From NCBI GenBank assembly GCA_002633005.1, contig NMRA01000548.1:62001-126000 (forward strand): DNA of 64,000 bases. Reading direction: 5' to 3'. The notes under the pieces are model-generated. The model did not search any database and was not told the origin of the DNA. It saw only the letters and a list, made by a program, of their open reading frames with translations. Each line of letters opens with the position of its first letter. Position 1 is the first letter of the stretch. Source of the DNA: Phoronis australis. Its lineage: Eukaryota; Phoronida; Phoronidae. A program made the translations under genes and the position numbers. This document shows positions 36,840 to 48,444 of the stretch, one piece after another.

Positions 36840-39190
36840 GCATACCACGATGTGTGATATATGAAGTCGAGACCGTTACTTCTGTTTACTTCATGTCTAT
36901 CATGAATGAGTCATTTATAAAATTGTCTCTCGTGAATTATTTTCTGTTGACTGTAAATGTGAATGTGTACCTTTTTATACCACTGATGATCACACTGGCA
37001 GAACTATTCAGCGTTAAGGTGCCCGATGTGTGCCGGGGGAACACCAGATTTTTGGCGACTGGTGGCGACTAAAATTTGTAGCAGCCAGCAGGGACATTAC
37101 AATATGAACCCAAAGTCACAATGACTATTGACAAGTTGAAGGATTTTTTACATTGAACACTAGGGAGCCATATCCACCTTGGGTGCCTTCCTTTGCCTGT
37201 GGCACGAACAAGGCAGATAGAAAACAAGGCAGGGGTGAGTTCAGTAACAGTAGAACCTCTCTAAAATCTATCCAAAACCACGTGTTCTCATTTAAAATGC
37301 AGGGCAATATCTCGCGAAGTTACGAATTATAGCAAGGTCCTCGTGTTACTGCTCTTATTCTAGACGGATGCACTTCAGTCTCCACGTAAACAAAGCAGCA
37401 CCATCTATCATTTATAAGCACGCTTGCCAGTTGATTTACGTAAATATATTTTGTAATAAGCAATAATCATCAATGCCGTTTTCAGAGAATGGCAATTAAT
37501 AATGCTGTCTGCCTTTTCTCCAAAATACAAGGTTTTTATGTCGTGTTTCGCAAGCTAATTATATGTTCCAAGAGCCCGGCCCTATTGGCAGCAGAGGCAA
37601 CTGAGAACATGCAAAAGGACGCAGTGCAGTTCGTGTAATGCTTCGTACGCAAAAACTACATTAGAGGCAAGATTTTTTTATTTTAGATTATGAACAGGTT
37701 AAGAATGACTGAACAAATTATTATAAAGTCAATTTCGGGAAAGGTGCGTTATGGCTGCTACAGAGTGACAAATTTGGCCGAAAATGGCTTCAGTGAAAAC
37801 CTGAAAAATAGCCGTTTTTGCCTCACAAATTCAAAACGTACAAATTTAAAAATAGATTTTGAAAGTTATGCCTTTAAATTATTCAGCCATTGGCCTTTCC
37901 ATTCGTATTATTCATTTGTTTCGACCTTACCACACATGCTAGTAAAATGCATTCAAACATGCCTACTTCGACGCCCAATTTTATTGCAAAATGGAGGTAC
38001 AGGTCATAAAAAGAAAAATAATGAATGAAAATTCTTAAAAAGTGAGGTTTTTCTACATCTCAACAAACCAAACTCATGTGCTAAGTTTCAAAAAAATCGG
38101 TGATTTTGGGTATAGACTCTACCTGTTGGTTTTTATATGGAGTCACTCTTAAAATTATTGTAAGAGGACATTCACTGTATCTTTTTGTAACTTTGTTAAT
38201 AACATTTCTTCCACTGGGTGGCATGCCAAGAAGTTATCAGTATAATAAGCCTGAGTCTGCTTGGAATTACCGGTACCTGATTTTTGTCATCAAATTTGTG
38301 AGTCACATTTTGAGAGTAAGGTTATTGAGCCTGTATGTAATGTTCACTTTGTTAAGTTAAAATCAATAACTTGTATTGAGGATCAGAAGTTATAGTTGTT
38401 ATATGAGTTTGATACATAAGGGGTGTTTTCTGCCCTGGCCCATGTTGACCTTTGCCAAGGGAGGCCCTAAAGCACAATATCTGAAGAAAAAAATGCCATG
38501 TAACCTCCAAAAATGGAGTTCCAGTGTACTTTTGGATCTGGTCTAGAGATAGGACACTAAATCACCTAAAGTGGTGTCTGCATGGTCAGTTTACACGTTT
38601 TTAGAATTCATTACAGTGTGTAAATTCTGTAAGTCTTTTTAAGTTCCACTAAATTGGTCTACAGATGAACAAGAGAACATAATTAAAATTCGGGTGCACC
38701 AGATAGTCCTTCTGGACTTACCAATATGAGGATGGGCACGAATAGGATGGTCAGGTTTGTGAAAGTAGCGTGTGTTTCATTGATCATTATCTTTACATTT
38801 TCCAGGACCTGATTTATTTGGTACATGAGATATTAAGTTTATTTTGTTTGGGTAACATAATTTTCCTGTCTTTCATGTGGGCGTGTCTCGCTGTATATCG
38901 CAAGGAGTAAATAATTTCAGTGTTTGTTTTTAGTCGGTACCGGAGACTAGCATTTTCGCCACACGGGAATTTGGGGGCGTGGGTCTGTGGATTTTTACCG
39001 TGGGTTGATATCTGCTGTTCCTAGACTTGGGTTTAGAGGATCCGGGCTGGAACTTGAGGGTCGTCCGTGGGATCGCTAAATAACAAAATAACTGCATGTG
39101 GTCTGGCACACGCTGTGCCAGGCGTGTGCCGCTCAGGTGGGCCCATTGCACTGATTACCTGGAACCATTTTTGTGCTTAATAAGTAGTTG
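36840..39190. other. Intergenic region, no supported gene
   Basis: A 112-codon plus-strand frame at 37690 has no recognisable motif and an AT-driven composition. Nothing else stands out. Confidence 0.45.
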
Positions 39191-39193
39191 ATC

Positions 39194-39308
39194 AAGCTGA
39201 GGAGCTGGAGACCTGACTCGAGGGTTTAGCAGTGTGCCCCAGTGGGACTCGAGCCCAGGACCTTGAGTAAAGGAAGCGGACCCTTACCACTAGGCCACAC
39301 TGCTCCCT
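39194..39308 (-). mobile_element. tRNA-derived SINE, copy 2 (inverted)
   Basis: Read on the minus strand: GGGAGCAGTGTGGCCTAGTG then GTAAGGGTCCGC (A-box-like), GGGCTCGAGTCC (B-box-like), and the shared body ACTGGGGCACACTGCTAAAC, CTCGAGTCAG, AGCTCCTCAGCT. It is better preserved than the copy at 18703. The tRNA-like head and unrelated body define a SINE. Confidence 0.88.
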
Positions 39309-39309
39309 A

Positions 39310-42300
39310 GGTGATACATCAAAACAATAGTTACATTATGAGACGGACCAATGGTCTCAGAGAATAAGGAACTGCCAGTTATTTGCAAACCCAGAAATCA
39401 CTTCTCATCTGACCAATTTTATAGCCGTAATTGGTCCCAATCAAAAGTTCACTTTTTGGTCGGAACTCTGGTTTATTTGACAGACGTTCAATCAAACATT
39501 GTTGTCGCTATATCAGGCGAGAATGTTTCAGTTTAACAGCTGATCTTCAAAAGCCAATAACGCTGATAGGGTACGAAGCAAAAGGTCATACAATTTAGTT
39601 TCGGCTTCCCCTGGCATGGCCCACTATAGTATGTGTGCGACTCGAACATTGTGATTGCCATCTGACAAAAGATTTTTTCCCAGCAAAACGGAACTTTTTT
39701 ACAACAGTATCTTTACCCATTTCAAGGTAAGAGCGAGTGCCGGAGACAAAAATTTTCTAAGACAATCTCGTCGTGCCATCTCTTGTCTTTCTGCTGCTAA
39801 AAGAGGAATGAAGCGAATGGGTATATTCTGTGATGCAGAGACAAGCGAGCTGTAAACAATTGTAAATAAAACAAAACTAAAATTACTAGGCAAGACGAGA
39901 AACATCTCACACCACGATCGCAAAGTGTTTAATATCAAAATTAAATGTAACATTCGCAATCAATCTTTAAGGGCTGAAATCAAACAAATAAACGCAAGAC
40001 TTATAAGTGTACCCCACATAGGTCCTCCATATGCCGGATGCTTTTTGGCAAATTATACATCACGTACTGATTAAACTATCTGTCATGTTGCAAAAAGTTT
40101 AGAAGTACCTTGTGTGCATAGAGGATTAATGCCTTGGAGGAAGTTAATATTTTTATTTGTTCCCAATAAACAAATACTCCTGCAATCCTGTTTTTCGAAC
40201 ACCCAGTCATTCAGTTGCCCAAATCAAAGCTGTTTGCGCCAGGGGATAATCAGAAGGCGTTATACTGTGGGTGTGATATGAAGCACTTTAAGTCAAAAAA
40301 TTTTGAGAAGGTGAAATGGAGTAGATGGTTGCAATCAACATGCCCAAGTGGCCGTCATCCCCTGCCGTAATCCTGGGACAGGGGGAACCTCTTTTCAGTT
40401 TTCGTAAACTTTAATTACATAGGTGGCAAGGCAAGTTTTTGTTGGACATTCAGGTACCCTCGAGTAAAAAAAACGGTCTGGTCGACATCCAGTGTCTTCC
40501 CAATTTCTGAAAGAGTGTTTTTGCATTCTGAGCTCGTTCCTAGTAGCAAAGACCGTAGTCGTAGATCGTCTTTGCTAGCACTGGCTAATTATATTTACAG
40601 ACGGGTTACCTGGTTAGTAGTCGCATGCGAGTCGTGCACGGTTTTGGGTTGAAAATGCCACTTTTTTATACTTTTACTCGGTTTTGGCATGTCCCTCTGG
40701 TTAGGTTTGCAGTGGGCATAAAAACGACAAAAACGTACTTTGAATGCAGCCGTTTGTAGACAAGATTGATGTATTGCCAGTACTTGCACATGTTTCATAT
40801 TTTGTGGTTTTGTTGTATCACAAAACTTAGGGACGTGACAGATAAGTTCACTTTACCTTTTTATCTTAAAAAGCATAAGGATTTTTATAATATTTTAAAA
40901 ATCTAAAAGCAAAATGAAAGGAACAAAGTCCGATTAGTCGTATATTTTTGATCGTTGTTTTATGGCCGATGATTAGCCTTTTGTTTTTGTTCACAGAATA
41001 CATTGGAATACTAGCACATTAGTGTGTCCGAAAATTAATTTTTTCCCAATAACTTTCTTTGTTGATGTTTCCAAAATGGCTTCCAAAATGGCTGCCAAGA
41101 ACGCTTCTTTAATGGCCACCGAAAAAATTATCCTGCCATGTAACATACCAAATAAAAGGTCTATTTATGAACTACCCGAATACGTTATTTGTTTTATCAA
41201 TCCAAGAATTTACCTTAATAGGAATGGCTGCCAAGATGGCTACCGAATAACTCTGACAAACATGAATTATGCACTTGATGTCCATCACATCATATCACAT
41301 ACAATAAGTGACCAAAATTCTTTTAACTGAAGAGCTCCCTCCAATACTATATAACATAACATTACTTTTTGCCTGTGTCATATCAATGATCTCATTGTCC
41401 ACAGCCATGTAATATTACCTAGATGTCATCTCTTATCATTACACTAACAACTGTCTGTTCTCAAGAATATCTTTTTGGCGATTCACCTATGAGTAAAAGG
41501 TTTTATTTGCAGAGCTTTGGTCTTGAGAAAACATTTGAGTTCTTGGATCGTTTTCTTGTACTTTATCTTCTCAGCAAACTTCTTTTGTAACACACTGTAC
41601 ATGTAACCGTCTCTTTGGTTTTGTTTCCTAGGCGTGCGGGCTTTTCGATAACAGGAATCTGTTGAAGTCAGCGACAATTAATCAAGTGAATGACCAAATT
41701 CAGGTTCTATTTCTGTTACCTCGCAAGATACAGGTTCTTCACTGGGGTCAGGAACAAGACGCAATAGCTCTTAGGACACTTAGCTTTCATTTGACAGTGA
41801 CTGGTACCAGAAATCTAATGTTATTTAGTAACTTTCCAGTTGCCACTGAGTTTGCCAATAAAAAAGCATATCTGTTATTATGGCACTGTAGGTACAAATG
41901 GAGGGCACGACCATTTCTAAGTTTTCACGTGGAGCAGAGCTGAAATTTCCTTGAAGAAACTGTCTCTTTGTCAGGTTGGGTTGGAACAACTAACAGTCTT
42001 CTTTTTAGGAGGCATCTTGAAAACATATAATAAGAGATACGAAAATTTTTGTTGAATCGCTTCTCAGAGTCCCATCAAATAAAAATATAATATTCATAAC
42101 CTATTAAAACTGGATCACAGAAATTTAACAGTTTCGTAATATTATTTATAACCGAGTTAAACTTCAAACTTTGTGACTACGTATAGACATATACATATAC
42201 TAATTAAAGTATGTTATTTATAATGTGCTTTTATTTATCACTTTTTCCATTAAAAAAGTATAACCGTCTCCTTTTGAGAATAAGGATAATGTCAAGAACT

Positions 42301-43741
42301 TACAAATCATGACAATAACAATTCTTTCGTTATATAGAGGCCAACATGGTCGAAACAGAGACGACCGGTTTTAAATTGGCGGCTTGGACAGCACGTCCAA
42401 GAGAGAAAATAGAGGTCCTGTTTCAAGACAACCTTGGTGAGAACGAAGAACTTTAACATTTCTGATAATTACCAGCTATTTTTACCAAATGTCGGCAAAT
42501 GCTATCAGTCTTGTAAACTTTTGATAAGTAGAAAATGGCAATTGAACATTTGTTTTCTATTTTTGTTACAAATTGAATATTTACCATTAAAAAAATTTGC
42601 GTTTTGTCTGTTCTACAATGAAAAATAATCATTATTTTTTCAAGAATGTCACTGTTATTGAAAATTTACACATTGTTATTTCATTTCATGTTCAAAATAA
42701 ATGTGAAATATTTCAGTTAATGAAGATAACTAACAGAAAGGCCTGCATTGTAAACAGCAACAGGAAACTTGCTATTTGAAATCGACTATCGCCATTACGC
42801 AATACTGGTCAAAGATACAATTTCGTGACGTTCCTACTCTTGAGGAACTGATTTGTTCTTGCAGCACACTTAATTCACAAACTTGTCCTATGTTTGACAG
42901 CGATGCACCTCGCTTAACACCGTATGTTGGTGTTAAGCTTTGTATTAGCCGCCAGGCGTCTCTGGTGTTTAACCTCTCCGCACTGGCTGGAGACGCGTTC
43001 CAGAGCGTCCATGTTGGTGGACTGTTTACGTTCACTTGTTAGGGACATTTGCGTTGTCTTTGAGCGAACTAACACCATAGGCATCTTGGATAAATCTGAT
43101 CTGTGGAAATGTTTTCTTTTCTTCTATTAACTGCTGGATGACTGGTAAAAAATCTTCAAGCGCGGACATAAAGTCAGGGTGTTGCGTTACTATACATTCC
43201 AGCTTGCGTTACAGGCAACCCTACTGGTTGACGCGTGGGCGACCTTATATTATTTTAGACGCATTTTGATTAGATGCCTGTCAGCCAATCGCAGCGATGT
43301 TGGAATTAGAAGCACGTGTCATAGAATATTGAACGCGGATTTTTAGTTCCATTGTTCAGTTTAGAAGGAAATTGAACCATGAAGTGTTGACTCATTGTTC
43401 TACTTTTAAATTCTGTTTTAAGATCGGAAATTTGAACTACGAAATATTAACCATTATTTCACGTTTGATAATGAATTCAATCTTGGAGGTGGAAAGCAGC
43501 ACACGGCCTTATCCGATTCGTATGCACATGTATCAATTTATGGGAAACTGTATTATATTAACCATTATCTTCAGTTTCATTATTCATTTCTAACTGCATT
43601 TTTCAAATGGAAAGTGCCATAAGTATTGAGGGGTTCTATCGATCGATCTCTTCTCCAACACCATCAGTAGCTAGTAGAGCGAAACAGTTGACTGCCTACT
43701 GACGTATAACTACTCATTGACTTCAGCACATTAACCTTCAA
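39310..43741. other. Intergenic region upstream of the fibrinogen-domain gene
   Basis: No gene could be supported. A minus-strand frame at 41483-41677 (KARTPRKQNQRDGYMYSVLQ, then KKFAEKIKYKKTIQELK) looks protein-like and is extended upstream past one stop by a further coherent stretch (EEPVSCEVTEIEPEFGHS). It may be a transposon-derived coiled-coil fragment, but no family was recognised. The promoter of the downstream gene should lie near 43600-43741. Confidence 0.4.
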
Positions 43742-46700
43742 ATGTTTCGTCAACAACCAAAATTCGTTTTTCTTTTTGTATTTGTCGCATTTTGCGAAGC
43801 AAATGAAATGTGGTTTGAGAAGCGCGAGAACCTGAAGGCAACAAGTTGTCCAGTGAGAACGAGCACCCCTACACTCACTCTATGCTTCGCGGGTTGTTTG
43901 GAACAGAACCGTGGTGAACCCGGGAAGTGTGTGGTTATTAACTTTAACGAGAACTCGTCAGCTTGTGACTTGTGTGATATAAACAGCAAACTCACACCCC
44001 TTCAGTCGATATGGCAAACTTGGATCTCTGTACCAGTTGAAGAAACAATCAAGCTGATTGCGGGTGAGAAGACATCATATGTTGAATGTTTTGCTTAACG
44101 ATAAACTAATTACATATATCGTATATTTCAAATCTATGTTCACACGTCATGTAGTCAGTGCATTATTTTCAAATCAGTCTTCATAGGCCCTTTTTTTCTC
44201 GCACTGTTACCTTTAGTTGAACTGTAAAACAATTAATGTTCATCTTTCCCAAAATGAAAGAGAAGACACGTCCAATCATCATGCGTTCTGTTTAAAGTCA
44301 GTTCTAACATGGAAGTACTGGACCAGTACTGTGCGTACTGCACCGCACACCAGCTGAGGGCCAAAAATCCGTGCACATAGGCCACAATACTGACTCTGTG
44401 CCGTTACCAGTACTAGGCCAGTATTGGGCCAATACCAAGGCAATACCGGGCCACAATATTTTCACATTTATTGGGCCGTTTTTAGGCCAGTACCAAATAC
44501 AATGGTGACCCGGTACACTTCCAGTACTGGGCCAGTATAACTATTCATAACATTTCTGAACCAGGTGAATAACTTAAATGCAGTGCTGGTCTGGTATAAA
44601 ATCTGTAGCGAGCCAGGATCAATACGTAATGCACTGGATCAGTACCTAATTTCCACTACTGGGTCATAATGTGAACTGTATGGCGCTTGTACAAGGCCAG
44701 TGCAGCTCTGTGCTATTATTCCAACTGAAATGCGTCATTAAGGTCTCGTGACTAGAAACTCAAGAAGTCATGCCCGTTTCCATTCAGTATTGAAATATTT
44801 TTACAGGTACGTACCGTTTTTGTTCTGGTAATGAAGACTGAAAATCAAAAATCAATCTTTACTATATATAGTCCGGATACCTATCGTCGTCATGCTCCAA
44901 AGGTCGTCCGCCATCTTCTTTCGCGTGCAGCGCAGCCACGCGGGACTTAGCGTTCCAATTTGGAGTGCTCGTCTGCACGTTAGGTACTAACCTCTCGGGA
45001 GAAACACGCATGGAAGAACTGAGACTAAAATTAATGCATTTACCGACTGTTTTTTTGAGACCACTTAAAAACTTGTAGATTTTACTAATGCACTTTTTTG
45101 TTCATTTTCAGAAGATATTTTCGAAATTAAATTTTCTTCAGACGGAACAAAAAGCAACCCAGGAATTGTTTATGCAATCTATTTGTCCCAGGCACTAACC
45201 GACACCTGTTAGGCCAAAGGAAAAACGCAGCAGACAAATGGAACACGCTGGGTGCTTAAAAGTTTCGGCCCACGCCTTGGTCATCAAAATATTGTCCACT
45301 TGTTTTTTATTGCAAAACAAAGTACTGAGCTCAACATTTATGTTGAAATTTTTGGTTAAAGCATTTTGAATTTATTTGAAGAAAATTAAAATACTTGAAT
45401 TGATAGAGAATGGCCACCAATAAAGTAAAACATTGACTTTATTTCACTATATTGCATTGTTACATACAACACAGCATGACATAATCCAAAATAATAGAAG
45501 AGATTGAGCAATAAAATTCAAATGCAACTTGGGTATTTATTTATTTATTTATGATTGTAGAAGTCTGTTAAAGATGAGAAAAAATCAAACAATACGATTA
45601 TGGGTAATTTATTAGAACAATTGTATTGAGGTTCAATGATCAACTTGCGACAACAAAGTCTCAAAGGGTTATAGTTCTGTTCTGGCTGACAAGGTGTTAA
45701 CAGAGAATGAAGAGAAACTGAAAAGAAAAAGAAAGACAGCAGAGATAAGTGGTGTTAAGTACAACAAGAGCAAAAAGTCAAATAAAGAGGTCACAAACAG
45801 AAAATAAATAAGGTCTATCTGGAATAAAACAACTAGGGCTCAGCCGCGATTTATTTTCCAGAACTGAAATTCTAAATCAATTTTAATCGACTTAAAAATC
45901 GATATCATACTAGTAAAGCAGTTCGTGGTTGAAGTAGAATTGCTGTAAACCACTTTCCACTATTTTCTTGGCCTTTTTCTGTGTGGTTTTATGTTCTTTC
46001 AAAAGGCGGCAGCATATGACGACCATAGAAGTCATTATATAATGGCTGCCGAAAAGCAATGCACAGCTGAACAACTCGTCATAAGTAAAAGGAAACGTTT
46101 GAATCAACGAATACTATATATTTGTGAGAGTTAAATCCTTTTCAGATCATAACTTTGAAGTGGAATAATTGGGTGAGTACGACAACAAGCCAGTTTTATG
46201 CTTAGGCGGACGACCATTGGGTTCCCGAGTATACACATTTATTGCCAGAGTTGATGTTTTCCCCCAAAATGACAAATTTCTGTCATTAAAAGTCGTTTTT
46301 CTCACAGGTCTTCTTCTGGGTTTTGCTCTTCCACTTGCTACTGGAGCTCTTTCTTCTCCCACAACTTCTTCATCAGGTGCACTTTTGGGTCAGACGCCCA
46401 CCATTCTCTTTATATCCGCATGCAGTTTACAGCAGCTTCTGAACTGCGAAATGTAAAATTAACACAAGTTTAAATTGTAGTAGTTTCAGATGTGAGTGAA
46501 AGCACGTGTGGTTGCAGATGTGAGTGTCGCGCGTTAATTACACTACGACCGAGCCTTCGCTCCTGTTTTACCACCGTAATCGATATACACGTATCCAATG
46601 AGAAATTGGTCTGTAGGTCACGTGAGCTCTGAAGCAGCTGTGCGCTCGTAACTTTCCGCTCGTATTTTTCACTCGTAATTTTACAAAATATTACGCTCGA

Positions 46701-48382
46701 AATGTTCAGAAGGTAAAATCTCAAGTGGCAGTGTATACAAGTGCAAAAGATGGAAAAATCGAAGACTGGGTGATTTCATTAATTGCTGCCCTAGCCATCC
46801 AAGGCATTTGAAAGTGGACCGTTGTGATACATAATAAAGTGCCGAAATGTATATCTATCAGGTTGTTTGCAAATGCATTTATTTTATTTGTTAATGCTTT
46901 TTAATACTTAGGCCAAGTTAAATTCTCTTCTTCTTAACAGAACGTGCAGAGGACATATGGCATTGCAAAGAACATAGACAAAATCGGTTTTCGGAGGGTA
47001 ATGAACTGTAGTAGAATGTCTAAATGTTGGAAGTAAATCACTTTATTTAAAACATTTGGTCTAGCGGACTACTTTTTAAAGTTTCGAGCACACAATTATG
47101 AATGAAAAATACCAGCGTAAAATTGCGAGCGAAAACTATGAGCTTTAATCTTGTTGAGAGCTGACTTTACCTTCAAACCATTTCACATTGGATGTAACGA
47201 TTTCGGTAGTAAAACACGATCGAAATCTCGGTCGGATTTACGCTCGTAATTCATGAAGCGAAAACGAAAGTTTAATGTAGAAACAATTATGCTGCTATCA
47301 ATGTCATTTCTTTTTGCATAAAGTTACTAAAAACACATGGTCAAGTGACCCAATTAATGGTAGATTGGTAAATAGTCAAAAATAACATTTTACAGGCTTT
47401 TTGTTTTCAGAATATTTGTACTTTTTCTGAGTTAAAATGTATAGTTTTGCAGATTATTTTCTAATTGCAACAACACTTTTTCTCCAACACAATTAAGGTC
47501 CCATAGAACCTCAACTGGAACAAAACACGCTACTCGTCGTAAACCCCACGGGTTCATTTTATCATTTTAAATTCATAAACAACATAAGGAACTTTTCAAA
47601 TAAGATCTTACAGTAAATGACTTTGTACAGGCAACAAATCATTCTAAGACCCAGACTGCGACAAACTAACTCATTTTCTATTCTACCTTCCCTCAGTCAT
47701 GCCTTCAGGACCGTAATCAAAGAAACAAATTGCATTAGTAACTGGAATTTTCTTAGGAACTAAACTAAAAGGAACCAATATCAATCGTCTCACTCAAACA
47801 TAACTTCAAACGGCATACCACTGTTATAGACATGACGGTGCCCTTAGCATTATATCAACGTCCCCTCAATCTTATGAAATTACCTAATACTGATCAAGCT
47901 CATATTTTCCTTAAAATAAGAGTGGCATACCTAGACACAATTTTAGAAACTCTCCAGCACTATGTTGCTGCGGAGTATTCCAGACTTTTGGCCATATCTT
48001 CTTTACGACATTAGTTTTTGGCCACATGTATAATAGGCATTTTAAAAAACGAAATGTTGATCGTGAACTTCGTAATCATTTGCCTCGTTAGCTTCCTATT
48101 ACGTCTACTATAACTCCACAGTTATCGAAGACCAGAGAACAGGTTTTTCAAGATGCTCTGATATTCACAACGTTTACTCAGAATTCCTCAAAGTTCTTGA
48201 TAATTTTTTAAAGGTATATAATTTAATTCCACTGAAATATGGACACCGGTATATTCGAAGAACTTGCTAAATGTGGAATGATTGACTACATGAACTGATG
48301 TAAATTATTCCTTATGTGTATTTTGTATTCCATATTGTATTTTTGATCTGTATTCAAAATTCATGTATAAACATGAGTTATT

Positions 48383-48444
<62 letters not shown>

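Noticed and set aside
37690-38028. 112-codon plus-strand frame
   Set aside because: No recognisable domain or splice context; composition like surrounding AT-rich DNA.
39194-39308. A functional tRNA gene
   Set aside because: The A- and B-box-like parts are attached to a SINE body that recurs at 18703, and no full cloverleaf was recognised.
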